Positions 43,922 to 52,256 of a stretch of 64,000 nucleotides of DNA are shown here, piece after piece. Both the position numbers and the translations under genes were made by a program. The stretch's first letter is position 1, and every line of letters begins with the position of its first letter. Source of the stretch: Candidatus Gastranaerophilales bacterium (GTDB taxonomy: Bacteria; Cyanobacteriota; Vampirovibrionia; Gastranaerophilales; Gastranaerophilaceae); NCBI GenBank assembly GCA_944324365.1, contig CALUWA010000005.1, positions 51,896 to 115,895 on the forward strand, written 5' to 3'. The notes below the pieces were generated by a model. It worked only from the letters and a program-made list of their open reading frames with translations. It searched no databases and had not been told where the DNA came from.

Positions 43922-44428
43922 ATGACTATCGCTTATCTAAGTTTAGGTTCAAATCAGGGTGACAGAATCGGCTACATTCAACAGGCAACGAGCCTGCTAA
44001 ATTTGACCGATAATATTGCCATTGTAAGAACTTCCGCTTTCTATGAAAGCGAACCTTGGAATATGTCAACCGAAACCTGGTTTGTAAATGCCGTAATCGA
44101 GATAAAAACTTCTCTGACGCCAAAAGAGCTTTTAACAGAATGCCGGAGAATTGAACGTCAGCTTGGCAGAACTCCGAAAGAAAGTACCGGTTATGCCGAC
44201 CGAACAATCGATATAGATATACTGTTTTACGGCAAAGAAATTATTCATGAGGAAAATCTTATTATTCCGCATAAATATTTACACTTGAGAGCATTTACTC
44301 TTGTTCCGCTATTGGAATTAATTCCGGATTTTGAACATCCGGTTTTGCATAAGACAATAAGCGACCTTCATAGCGATTTGGAAAACCCCGAGATGGTATT
44401 TTTGTATGGCACAAGAGTCGATATCTAA
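43922..44428 (+). CDS. folK: 6-hydroxymethyl-7,8-dihydropterin pyrophosphokinase
   Basis: Transfers pyrophosphate from ATP in folate synthesis. 168 residues. Motifs: AYLSLGSNQGDR, FYESEPW, R(T)IDIDILFYG (the two metal Asp), and IPHKYLHLRAFTLVPLLEL. Complete. The next gene starts inside its last codons (overlap 44406-44428). Confidence 0.95.
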   Translation: MTIAYLSLGSNQGDRIGYIQQATSLLNLTDNIAIVRTSAFYESEPWNMSTETWFVNAVIEIKTSLTPKELLTECRRIERQLGRTPKESTGYADRTIDIDILFYGKEIIHEENLIIPHKYLHLRAFTLVPLLELIPDFEHPVLHKTISDLHSDLENPEMVFLYGTRVDI

Positions 44429-45527
44429 AATCGGGATTATAGGCGGGGGCCCTGCAGGATGCTTTTGCGCATATTTTCTGCAAAACACTTGTGATGTAAC
44501 AGTTTTCGACTACGGCTCCCCTTTAAGAACCCTCCTTGTCACAGGCGGCGGAAGATGTAACCTTGCGCATGCGGAATTTGATTTTAGAGAACTTGCAAAA
44601 AATTATCCGCGCGGAGAAAAATTTTTGTATTCCGTTTTTTCAAAATTTTCAACCGCCGACACCCTTAAATTTTTCAACAATATAGGAGTAGAAACATATA
44701 TTCAGGAGGATATGCGGATTTTTCCCGTATCAAACAGCGCAAAAGATGTAAGGGAAAAATTTCTGTATTCGCTAAACAAAACCAAATTCAAAAAAGAAAG
44801 GGCGCTTAGGATTGAACAAAATCCGCTGCGAATTATTACAGATTGCTCAAGCCACAAATTCGACAAGATAATAATAGCAGCAGGCGGACATTCCGGGTAT
44901 GATTGTGCGAAATTTCTCGGGCATACAATAGTTGAACCCAAACCTGCCCTGACAGCTTTAAAAACAAAAGAAAATTTAAAAAATCTTGCCGGAGTAAGTA
45001 TCAAAAATGTGCGCTGCAGCGGCTTCCGGGATGATATTTTGTTTACACACGAAGGAATTTCCGGGCCTTTGATTTATAAAATTTCATCCGTTAAAGCAAG
45101 GGACAGTTTTCCATACAAGTTAGAACTTGATTTATGTGATGAATTTGACCTGCAGGATTTGCTAAACAAAAACCCGCATAAAACTATCAAAAATTTACTA
45201 TCCGAATTTATACCAAAATCCTTTGCAGAATACATTTTAGAAAATCCGGATACAAAATGCCACCAAATAAACGGCAAAACAAGAGATGAAATACTTAACA
45301 AAATCCATAATTTTACGCTGACAATTACGGCTCCGGCAAAAGGCGGGGAAGTTGTAACCTCCGGCGGAGTTGATTTAAAGGAGATTAACCCCAAAACAAT
45401 GGAGTCAAGAATCGTAAACGGAGTATATTTTTGCGGGGAAGTTATGGATATTGACGGCTTTTGCGGAGGGTTTAACCTGCAAAATTGCTGGTCAACAGCG
45501 TATATAGCGTCACATGCCATCCTTTAG
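44406..45527 (+). CDS. FAD-dependent oxidoreductase, HI0933/BaiN (aminoacetone oxidase) family
   Basis: 373 residues. FAD motif IGIIGGGPAGCFCAYFL at the start, then LVTGGGRCNLAH, which is diagnostic of the HI0933-like family, RIFPVSNSAKDV, the C-terminal EVVTSGGVDLKEI and FCGEVMDIDGFCGGFNLQ. Relatives include BaiN, proposed in bile-acid dehydroxylation, and aminoacetone oxidases, but most are unassigned. Overlaps folK by 23 bases, so cotranslated. Confidence 0.9.
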   Translation: MAQESISKIGIIGGGPAGCFCAYFLQNTCDVTVFDYGSPLRTLLVTGGGRCNLAHAEFDFRELAKNYPRGEKFLYSVFSKFSTADTLKFFNNIGVETYIQEDMRIFPVSNSAKDVREKFLYSLNKTKFKKERALRIEQNPLRIITDCSSHKFDKIIIAAGGHSGYDCAKFLGHTIVEPKPALTALKTKENLKNLAGVSIKNVRCSGFRDDILFTHEGISGPLIYKISSVKARDSFPYKLELDLCDEFDLQDLLNKNPHKTIKNLLSEFIPKSFAEYILENPDTKCHQINGKTRDEILNKIHNFTLTITAPAKGGEVVTSGGVDLKEINPKTMESRIVNGVYFCGEVMDIDGFCGGFNLQNCWSTAYIASHAIL

Positions 45528-45528
45528 C

Positions 45529-45556
45529 TTGCGCAAACGTCAAAATATGTTATAAT
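45529..45556 (+). promoter_or_regulatory. Sigma-70 promoter before the G10 ORF
   Basis: TTGCGC (45529-45534) and TATAAT (45551-45556), 16 bases apart, followed by a GAGAGG ribosome site and an ATG at 45590. Confidence 0.65.
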
Positions 45557-45589
45557 ATAATTATAGACAGTAAAGAGAGGTATTGAATA

Positions 45590-45640
45590 TGAAAAAGTCA
45601 ATTATAGCAAGAATCTCAGAAGGGGGGGGGGCTTCTTAAC
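45590..45640 (+). CDS. Short ORF with a G10 tract (possible phase-variable gene)
   Basis: A promoter (45529-45556) and GAGAGG lead to ATG at 45590: MKKSIIARISEGGGAS then TAA, 16 codons. The codons for GGG come from ten consecutive Gs (45622-45631). With nine Gs the frame would continue as ...EGGGLLNLSGRVFQGF.. through the repeat at 45749 to a stop near 45838; with eleven it stops ~12 codons on. So gain or loss of one G switches the product. Either a contingency locus or a homopolymer sequencing error. Confidence 0.4.
45622..45631 (+). repeat. Homopolymeric G10 tract
   Basis: Ten consecutive G residues in an otherwise AT-rich genome, 32 bases inside an ORF. Confidence 0.9.
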
Positions 45641-45748
45641 CTCTCCGGACGTGTTTTTCAAGGATTTACACTAATCAGCCGCAGCGACGGTTTCAGGATT
45701 TTAAGGGATTTAACTAGTGGAATTTATAAAGCAGTCATTGCGCGGCCG

Positions 45749-45837
45749 GATTTTCGGAAGGGCGCCGTGGCACGAAGTGCCCCAGCCCGCAAGTTGGAGC
45801 CGGACGTTACTCCGGCGACAACCCGAATAATCCGATA
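45749..45837 (+). repeat. Dispersed 89-bp repeat, copy 2
   Basis: About 4 differences from 39011-39099. Immediately precedes a copy of the palindromic repeat. Confidence 0.88.
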
Positions 45838-45840
45838 AAA

Positions 45841-45984
45841 AGTGAAGCAATCCAGGAAACGAGATCGCGGACAAACCTTTGGTTTTCCGCGATGACATGC
45901 GGCTGGTGGAATGTACCAAAATATGTCATCGCGCACTTGTTGCGCGATCTATGGATTGCTTCGTCGCAAGCTCCTCGCAATGAC
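45841..45984 (+). repeat. Dispersed ~160-bp palindromic repeat, copy 3 (left end lost)
   Basis: From AGTGAAGCAATCC to CTCGCAATGAC. The left terminal repeat is replaced by the 89-bp repeat; the right end runs directly into the prepilin coding sequence. Confidence 0.85.
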
Positions 45985-46641
45985 GGGAAGAAAAAAGCTG
46001 CATTTACGCTTGCGGAAGTGCTTATAACCCTTGGTATAATCGGTATTATCGCCGCTATGACTCTTCCTATGCTCATTGCCGATTACCAGAAAAAAGTTGT
46101 AGAAACACGGCTTATCTCTTTCTATTCAAAAATCAACCAGGCATACAGGATGTCTTATGCAGAAAACGGCGATACAGCTGATTGGATTGAGACAAACAAA
46201 ACATACAGTTATGAAGAGATGCTTAATTGGCTTGAACAGTATCTTTTTCCATATATGAAGCATTTAAGTGTAAAAAAATGTATTAGTTCCTCTGGACAGG
46301 TCGGGGTATGCGTCACAATACCTGATGGGAGTTTGTATTGGTTTTCAATAGATGGCAATGGACAGGATGTTGTATATTTTGTAAATGGAAATGTTGATGA
46401 TAAGAATACTCGAAACATGTTTCAATTTAATTTTTCAAAACGGATAGTAGACAATTATTTTGATAATAGGAAACAGAGTGTGAACTTTTTAGATCCATAT
46501 GTATTTAACTGGGACGGACGAAGAGAATCTTTATTCACCCATGGCACCTGGGGGTGTAAAAAAGGCTGCACAAACTGCGGTTACTGTACAAAGTTAATCC
46601 AGCTAAACGGCTGGGAAATTCCTGACGATTACCCGTGGTAG
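45892..46641 (+). CDS. Type IV prepilin-like protein with repeat-derived N-terminus
   Basis: The prepilin signature KKKAAFTLAEVLITLGIIG (cleavage A|FTLAE) begins ~31 codons into the ORF. Everything before it (MTCGWWNVPKYVIAHLL then RDLWIASSQAPRNDG) is translated palindromic repeat, so the true start is uncertain: no ATG with a ribosome site lies in frame. An ATG at 45980 is in the +1 frame and precedes A_AAA_AAG (45991-45997), where a -1 slip would enter the pilin frame. The mature ~215 residues are a pilin-like head with a C-terminal Cys group (CKKGCTNCGYC). Whether it is expressed is open. Confidence 0.65.
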   Translation: MTCGWWNVPKYVIAHLLRDLWIASSQAPRNDGKKKAAFTLAEVLITLGIIGIIAAMTLPMLIADYQKKVVETRLISFYSKINQAYRMSYAENGDTADWIETNKTYSYEEMLNWLEQYLFPYMKHLSVKKCISSSGQVGVCVTIPDGSLYWFSIDGNGQDVVYFVNGNVDDKNTRNMFQFNFSKRIVDNYFDNRKQSVNFLDPYVFNWDGRRESLFTHGTWGCKKGCTNCGYCTKLIQLNGWEIPDDYPW

Positions 46642-46642
46642 C

Positions 46643-47518
46643 TTACTCAAGTTTCAGATAATTAACCTTTTCCCAGCTTAAGTCAAGATACTTAATTTTG
46701 GCATCGGTAAGTTTGACCTGAGGCAGAATAGACGGGATACGCTTAATCCTGTCGTAAACTCCGCCGTCAAGCTTGCCCAGTCTTATATTAACGGTTTTGA
46801 TTTTTACATATATATCCTGCGGATTACGCATATCAATATATTCAACCGGTTCTTTTGAGTAGGTCGAAACATATTTTGCGATTTTTACAATCGCATTAAT
46901 CCTGTTAATATCCCATTTGGTGTAATCGTCGCCCCTGTTTCCGTAAGAAAGAACTTTGATTGTCTTAAGCCCCGGCGGAAGCGGCATAAATTCATGCCCG
47001 ATCATTGTACCGTCTTTTGCAAAAGCCGCAACAACGGGAGCCGTTTCGGAAGGTGCTATGGCTATTGCCGGAACTCGCTCCTTTACAATAATCTGAAGTC
47101 TTGCCGGAAACGCGTATCTTCTTATATAAACATCTTCAACCGGCGGAAGCTTTTTAATATCACGCTCAATATCCGCCGTTTTCATCATATATATGGGTTT
47201 ATCCGGAACCTTATGAAGTTTCAAAAACGCAAGTATTCTGTATGGTTTTACTATTTTATTGTTCTCAATGATAATAGCATTGTTGTCAGCCGTTGTATAA
47301 GCTTTTTTATTCAAATACCACTGCGGCATTTTGGAAATATAAACAAGAGCAAATATCAGGAAAATTGTCATAAAAAACCGGAAAGATTTTCTAAAGACAT
47401 TCTGTTTCCTGCGTCCTTTACGTACCTTTCTGGACTTGCGAACCTTTTTAACAAGTTTCACAGGATCAATGACTTCTTCTTCCTGAATTTGATTTTGCTC
47501 CTGAAATTCTTCTTCCAT
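46643..47518 (-). CDS. ftsQ: Cell-division protein FtsQ-like (POTRA domain)
   Basis: 291 residues: a basic cytoplasmic tail (RKSRKVRKGRRKQN), one membrane segment (FFMTIFLIFALVYIS), then a POTRA-like region (KTADIERDIKKLPPVEDVYIRRYAFPARLQIIVKER) and the FtsQ beta domain. The PxxLxIxVxER pattern and position directly after ddl in a mur cluster fit FtsQ/DivIB. AAAGGTAAG precedes the ATG. Recruits FtsL/FtsB at the septum. Confidence 0.8.
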   Translation of the reverse strand: MEEEFQEQNQIQEEEVIDPVKLVKKVRKSRKVRKGRRKQNVFRKSFRFFMTIFLIFALVYISKMPQWYLNKKAYTTADNNAIIIENNKIVKPYRILAFLKLHKVPDKPIYMMKTADIERDIKKLPPVEDVYIRRYAFPARLQIIVKERVPAIAIAPSETAPVVAAFAKDGTMIGHEFMPLPPGLKTIKVLSYGNRGDDYTKWDINRINAIVKIAKYVSTYSKEPVEYIDMRNPQDIYVKIKTVNIRLGKLDGGVYDRIKRIPSILPQVKLTDAKIKYLDLSWEKVNYLKLE

Positions 47519-47543
47519 CTTACCTTTATATTATTTAAATCTT

Positions 47544-48497
47544 TTACTTATTTAAGCCGACACTATTCAAAATTAACAAAACAAGTTCATCATAAGATAT
47601 GCCCATAGCGGCAGCCTGAGCCGGAAGGTCGCTTGTTTCAGTCATCCCCGGGCTTGTGTTAATTTCAAGAAAATAAGGCTCATCATTCATTACCATAAAA
47701 TCAACTCTCGACACTCCGGAACATCCTGCCGTTTCGTGTGCTTTTACCGCAATTTCTTTTATTTTCTTGGTAGCTTCAGCAGACAATGCCGTTGACGGAA
47801 CTATAAAATCCGACATTCCTTTTGTATATTTTGCTTCAAAATCATACCACTCATTTTTCGGTCTGATTTCCAAAATCTCGGTTGCAAAAGCTTTTCCGTC
47901 CTTTTCCAAAACGCCTACCGTAATGAAAAATCCATCTATAAATTCTTCAATCAGAACATCCGCATTGAATTTAACAGCTTCTTCATATGCAGGAACAAGT
48001 TCTTCCGGCGTATTAACCTTTGTCATACCAAAACTTGAACCTTCGCAAACCGGTTTTGTAATAAGCGGATATCTCAAACCTTCTACGGCCTTTTTAACAT
48101 CCTCGCCCTTTCTTACAAACACTGATTTAATAAGCGGAATATCTTTGCAGGTGGAAAGAACGCGTTTTGTATATTCTTTGTTCATACAAATTGCGCTTGC
48201 CATAACACCGCATCCGGCATAAGGTATCTGCAGGATTTCCAAAACACCCTGTATGCAGCCATCCTCGCCGTATTTGCCGTGAAGCGCGTTAAATGCGTAA
48301 TCAAACTTTCCGTCAGCCAAAGTTTGGGCAATATTTCTGTCAACAACTACCATTTCAGCGTTTTTATAACCCAATCTTTTTAAAGCCTCATAACAGCCCT
48401 TACCCGAACGCATAGAAACTTCCGCTTCCGATGACATACCGCCGCATAATACAGCTATTTTTGCATCTTTATTTACCTTATATTCAATGTCCTGCAT
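47544..48497 (-). CDS. ddl: D-alanine--D-alanine ligase
   Basis: 317 residues, ATP-grasp. VLCGGMSSEAEVSMRSG at the N-terminus, FNALHGKYGEDGCIQGVLE, KPVCEGSSFGMTKV and the C-terminal FLEINTSPGMTETSDLP with the metal-binding Glu/Asn. Joins two D-Ala for the peptidoglycan pentapeptide. Overlaps murB by 25 bases, so translation is coupled. Confidence 0.95.
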   Translation of the reverse strand: MQDIEYKVNKDAKIAVLCGGMSSEAEVSMRSGKGCYEALKRLGYKNAEMVVVDRNIAQTLADGKFDYAFNALHGKYGEDGCIQGVLEILQIPYAGCGVMASAICMNKEYTKRVLSTCKDIPLIKSVFVRKGEDVKKAVEGLRYPLITKPVCEGSSFGMTKVNTPEELVPAYEEAVKFNADVLIEEFIDGFFITVGVLEKDGKAFATEILEIRPKNEWYDFEAKYTKGMSDFIVPSTALSAEATKKIKEIAVKAHETAGCSGVSRVDFMVMNDEPYFLEINTSPGMTETSDLPAQAAAMGISYDELVLLILNSVGLNK

Positions 48498-49384
48498 AAT
48501 TCTACCTCTCTTTGATTTTTTCCGCCCAAATATCTGACCTCGGGTCTTAATTCAATTCCAAATTTTTCTTTTACCGCACTATACATTTTATACATAATTT
48601 CCAATACATCAAGCGAAGTCCCGTTATCGGAATTTATTATAAAATTGGCATGATTTTCCCAAACATGCACCCCGCCGACAGAAAAACTCTTTGCTCCGGC
48701 CTCTTCAAGAAGTCTGCCCGCAGAATTTCCTTCCGGATTTCTGAAAACACTGCCGCAGTTCGGAAGCGCCAATGAAGGCTGATGTGATTTTCTAAAATTC
48801 AAATTTACATCCATTTGCGCCTGAATTTCATCAGCAGATTTTTTATCCAGCTCAAATTCCGCCGCAAGAATTATAATATCATCCTTTTGGCATCTGGAAG
48901 TACGGTAAGAAAATCCCATATCTTCTTTTTTTAATTCAAAAACACCGTTTTCGTGTGAATAACATTTTACCTTAATGAGCTTGTCACTCACACACTGGCC
49001 TTTTGCGGAAGCATTCATAAAAACTTCTCCGCCTAAAGACCCCGGGAACCCTATCATAAATTCTAATCCGCTCAAACCCTCTTTTGCAACAAGCTGCGAA
49101 AGTTTCGGCCCTTTTATACCGCATTCTGCCGCAACTTTTGTCCCCGTAATATCAACCTGAGCCATTTTTGTTGTAATAATTATCGCACCGTCATAACCAT
49201 CAGAGGAAACAAGGGTATTAGAAAGATTTCCAAATACTTCCGCATCAGGTTCAGCTTTCAAAACTTCCACAAACTCTTCAACAGATGCCGGGAAATAAAC
49301 TTTTTTTACCGGCCCGCCTATTTTAAAGCTGGTTAATTTTTTGACTTCAAAATTTTCCCTGCACTCAACGGACAACATCTGCAA
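48473..49384 (-). CDS. murB: UDP-N-acetylenolpyruvoylglucosamine reductase
   Basis: 303 residues. FAD-binding LTSFKIGGPVKKVYFP, GFPGSLGGEVFMNASAKG, YRTSRCQKDDIIILAAEF (catalytic Arg region), and NCGSVFRNPEGNSAGRLLE with catalytic Ser. The lack of the type I insertion and the YRxS form are consistent with the type II enzyme. Overlaps murC by 20 bases and ddl by 25. Confidence 0.95.
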   Translation of the reverse strand: MQMLSVECRENFEVKKLTSFKIGGPVKKVYFPASVEEFVEVLKAEPDAEVFGNLSNTLVSSDGYDGAIIITTKMAQVDITGTKVAAECGIKGPKLSQLVAKEGLSGLEFMIGFPGSLGGEVFMNASAKGQCVSDKLIKVKCYSHENGVFELKKEDMGFSYRTSRCQKDDIIILAAEFELDKKSADEIQAQMDVNLNFRKSHQPSLALPNCGSVFRNPEGNSAGRLLEEAGAKSFSVGGVHVWENHANFIINSDNGTSLDVLEIMYKMYSAVKEKFGIELRPEVRYLGGKNQREVELCRTLNIR

Positions 49385-50780
49385 CCTCTTCGCTTAATTT
49401 CATAATCTCTTTGCCGAGCTGATTAATAGTTCCGGCGCCAAGCCCGATTACGACATCCCCGCTTTTAAGTGTCGGGAAAAGAACCTTCGCAACTTGTTTC
49501 ATATCGCCCGGAATATATTCACAAGGAACAGAAATTTTTTCTGATAAATCATGTACAAAGTTTTCGGAATTTATTCCTTCAACAGCATCTTCCGAGGCCG
49601 CATAAACATCCGTTACCACGACACGCCCGACATTATTAAACGCTGACAAAAATTCGTTCCATAAGTTTTTCAAACGCGAATATCTGTGCGGCTGAAAAAC
49701 AGCAACAATATTTTTATCCTTAAAATTTGCGGCAGCAGATAAAGTTGCCTTAATTTCCGTCGGGTGATGCGCATAATCATCATAAACAGAAATACCGTCA
49801 AATGAACCGACTTTTTGGAAACGTCTGCCCATGCCGGTAAAAGTTGCAAAATGCGGCTTAACCAAACTTACATCAACTCCGGCTTGATGAAGGCTCGCCA
49901 AAACTGCCAATGAATTATAAACATTATGCTCACCTTTGAGAATTATTTTTAAGTCAGTTAAAAACTCACCTCTAAAATAAATGTCAAATGTCGTGCAATC
50001 TTCATCATAAACAATATTTCTTGCAGTGTAATCAGCATCATCCGATAAGCCAAATGTCATTGTTTTGTGGCCGTGTAAGCCTTTAGAAGCCTTACAGTCA
50101 TTATTCACAAGAACAACTCCGTCATCCGGCATTTTTGAAATAAATTTTTCAAAAGTTTCCAAAATAGAATCCAAACCGTTTTTATAAAAATCCAAATGAT
50201 CGGCTTCCAGATTATTTATAACGCAGATATTCGGAACATATTTAACAATCGTGCCGTCGCTTTCATCCAGTTCCGCCGTAAAATATTTCCCGTCCTGACA
50301 ATGCGCATTTGTATCAAGCTCAGGAATAATTCCGCCGACTACATACGAAGGCTTCAAACCGGCTTTCTCAAGTACATAAGAACTCAAGCCGCTTGTTGTA
50401 GTTTTTCCGTGGGTTCCTGAATAACCGATAAAAAATTTACCCTCTCTTGAAATTTCCGCAAGCAAATCCGATCTGTGATAAACCGGCAGTTCTAATTCTC
50501 TGGCACGTATCATCTCAGGGTTGCTTTCCCTGATTGCCGAACTTGCAATAACCGTGCAGTTTTCCGGAACATTCTTTGCATCGTGTCCTATATGAACAAC
50601 AGCTCCCATATTTTTAAGTTTCTGGACATATTTGCCGTCGCAAACATCAGAACCCGAAACTTCACATCCGTTTTCTATTAAATATTTGGCAAGTCCGCTC
50701 ATTCCGACTCCGCCAATTGCTATAAAATAATATTTCTTCTTATTCAAAACAAGTATCCCTAACCAATTATAATGTAACAT
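49365..50780 (-). CDS. murC: UDP-N-acetylmuramate--L-alanine ligase
   Basis: 471 residues. IGGVGMSGLAKYL near the N-terminus, the ATP loop GYSGTHGKTTTSGL, EADHLDFYK and YDDYAHHPTEIKATL, the MurC-specific stretch. Adds the first L-Ala of the stem peptide. The ATG at 50780 lies upstream of a leader peptide-like segment; a TTG at 50747 (LNKKKYYFIAIGG), preceded by AGGG, may be the true start. First gene of the murC-murB-ddl-ftsQ unit. Confidence 0.95.
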   Translation of the reverse strand: MLHYNWLGILVLNKKKYYFIAIGGVGMSGLAKYLIENGCEVSGSDVCDGKYVQKLKNMGAVVHIGHDAKNVPENCTVIASSAIRESNPEMIRARELELPVYHRSDLLAEISREGKFFIGYSGTHGKTTTSGLSSYVLEKAGLKPSYVVGGIIPELDTNAHCQDGKYFTAELDESDGTIVKYVPNICVINNLEADHLDFYKNGLDSILETFEKFISKMPDDGVVLVNNDCKASKGLHGHKTMTFGLSDDADYTARNIVYDEDCTTFDIYFRGEFLTDLKIILKGEHNVYNSLAVLASLHQAGVDVSLVKPHFATFTGMGRRFQKVGSFDGISVYDDYAHHPTEIKATLSAAANFKDKNIVAVFQPHRYSRLKNLWNEFLSAFNNVGRVVVTDVYAASEDAVEGINSENFVHDLSEKISVPCEYIPGDMKQVAKVLFPTLKSGDVVIGLGAGTINQLGKEIMKLSEEVADVVR

Positions 50781-50855
50781 TCCAATTATAATACATAAAT
50801 AATTTTCCGCCCTTATTTTTATTAATTATTTACATTTTTTCATGTTGAATAAAAC

Positions 50856-50899
50856 AAAAAATCCGGCCATTTCTCTTATTTTAAAAAGACCGGATTTTT
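50856..50899 (-). terminator. Terminator between the prepilin gene and murC
   Basis: AAAAATCCGG pairs with CCGGATTTTT around a 23-base loop. Downstream of the minus-strand prepilin gene at 50916; bidirectional. Confidence 0.7.
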
Positions 50900-50915
50900 A
50901 ACAAATATTATTAAA

Positions 50916-51686
50916 TTATTTAACTTTAAACGGATAATTTTCAGGAATAGTCCAGCCGTTGTATTGTATCCAAACTGTGCAGTATCCTCTCAATCCTGCA
51001 TTTGTACACCCAAAGGAACCTTGCTTAAATGCCGATTCTGACAGCGTATATAAGTACTTTTGATAAGGCTCGAATTTTTTATTTTGCAGCCTGCGAGGTG
51101 CATTATCAGGATTAACAAACATAAAAGCAAAATATGTCACACCTGAATCGGTTCGGACAAGAGTTCCGTCCTCCATTATTTGAGCAAAGTTTTCTTTATT
51201 AAAATTTTTCGCATTCGGAAAATAATATACATCTAACTGAGTCCCACCATCTTTACAACCAAAAGCTGAGCCGTCAGAAAAATAGTACATTACGTTGTCA
51301 CCACCATAAGAATCAAATCTAGTTATCTTAAGAGCAATCAAATATGGTTTTATATATTTGTCAAGAAAATTTTCCACACCGGCAGATTTATATGTACCAG
51401 TCCAATATTTATAATCTCCGTTTTCACTTTCGGAAAGCATTATTGCCTGATTCATAGCAGAATAGAATTTCTTTAGCTTTGCTTCAATTTCCTTATTCTT
51501 GTTAGCCTGGATTAAAGTTGGCAGCGTCATCGCCGCCACTATACCGATAATCCCAAGGGTAATCAGTACTTCCGCTAGCGTGAATGCTGCTTTCTTTTTG
51601 TCATTCTGAGGATGAAATCCGAAGAATTTCTTTTTCTTGTCATTGTTGTATAGTTGCGTCCCGCACAGCGCAGCGGATTTTGGCAA
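50916..51686 (-). CDS. Type IV prepilin-like protein with atypical N-terminus
   Basis: 256 residues as an ORF. KKKAAFTLAEVLITLGIIGIVAAM begins at residue ~31; what precedes it (GFHPQND) is translated from a second dispersed repeat, the TTCTTCGGATTTCATCCTCAGAATGA type also seen near 52110-52146. As at 45892, the only ATG next to the signature (51604-51602) is in the +1 frame. Mature head ~215 residues with C-terminal cysteines (CTNAGLRGYC). Mature region complete; start uncertain. Confidence 0.7.
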   Translation of the reverse strand: MPKSAALCGTQLYNNDKKKKFFGFHPQNDKKKAAFTLAEVLITLGIIGIVAAMTLPTLIQANKNKEIEAKLKKFYSAMNQAIMLSESENGDYKYWTGTYKSAGVENFLDKYIKPYLIALKITRFDSYGGDNVMYYFSDGSAFGCKDGGTQLDVYYFPNAKNFNKENFAQIMEDGTLVRTDSGVTYFAFMFVNPDNAPRRLQNKKFEPYQKYLYTLSESAFKQGSFGCTNAGLRGYCTVWIQYNGWTIPENYPFKVK

Positions 51687-51727
51687 GAGTGAGCGCAGCG
51701 AAACGCTACAAAAAGTTTATTATTTAC

Positions 51728-51826
51728 TCCTTCCCCTACTTGGGGAAGGTTGGGATGGGGAGCAATCGTAACCGAGTATTAAAGCGTCCCCACCCTAACC
51801 CTCCCTGAGTTGGGGAGGGAACAATA
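51728..51826. repeat. C/G-rich hairpin-pair repeat (reversed copy)
   Basis: CCTTCCCCTACTTGGGGAAGG and CCCTCCCTGAGTTGGGGAGGG; the same two hairpins occur in opposite order and strand at 22437-22511. Confidence 0.65.
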
Positions 51827-51843
51827 TAGTTTACTTGGATTGC

Positions 51844-51934
51844 TTCGCTGACGCTCAATGCCTAAATGTTATTTGAGCTTTCAGCTCAAATTCTTTCAAG
51901 GCTCACTATCGCACTTCGTGCACGTTCGCCTGAC
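51844..51934 (-). repeat. Dispersed ~113-bp repeat, copy 3 (shorter)
   Basis: Reverse complement of the family; includes TTGAGCTTTCAGCTCAAA and CACTTCGTGCACGTTCGCC. Confidence 0.85.
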
Positions 51935-51949
51935 GCAATTCCACCAGGC

Positions 51950-52109
51950 GTCATTGCGAGGAGCTTGCGACGAAGCAATCCATTGATCGCGGACAGGCTC
52001 CGCCTTCCGCGATGACATGTGGTTGGCAGAATGTGTAAGAACCTGTCATCGCGCACTCCGTTGCGCGATCTATTTCCTGGATTGCTTCGGCCTTCGGCCT
52101 CGCAATGAC
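51950..52109 (-). repeat. Dispersed ~160-bp palindromic repeat, copy 4 (complete)
   Basis: GTCATTGCGAG at 51950 and CTCGCAATGAC ending at 52109. The inner stems match the other copies; strand assignment is nominal because the unit is palindromic. Confidence 0.85.
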
Positions 52110-52201
52110 GGGAATGAGATTCTTCGGGCTCCGCCCTCTGAATGACGGGAAACACGCTGCGTTGTCCTTAGCAGCGCTTAAAGATTTACGGACACAAAAA
52201 G

Positions 52202-52233
52202 AAAAATCCCCGCCATATAACGACAGGGATTTT
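52202..52233 (-). terminator. Terminator of rpsP
   Basis: AAAATCCC / GGGATTTT stem, followed on the minus strand by T-rich sequence; 24 bases after the rpsP stop. Confidence 0.75.
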
Positions 52234-52256
52234 GATTTACTTTAAATTTATAAAAC

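Larger units (their letters stand above)
51687..52201. other. Repeat-rich, non-coding region
   Basis: No gene. Contains the reversed G/C-rich hairpin pair (51728-51826), the third copy of the 113-bp repeat (51844-51934, minus strand), the fourth palindromic repeat (51950-52109) and a short TTCTTCGGGCTCCGCCCTCTGAATGACGG-like hairpin at ~52110-52148. Confidence 0.75.

Noticed and set aside
46994..47608. Plus-strand ORF (204 codons) antisense to ftsQ
   Set aside because: Shadow of ftsQ and the ddl end; no start signal and no recognisable protein character.
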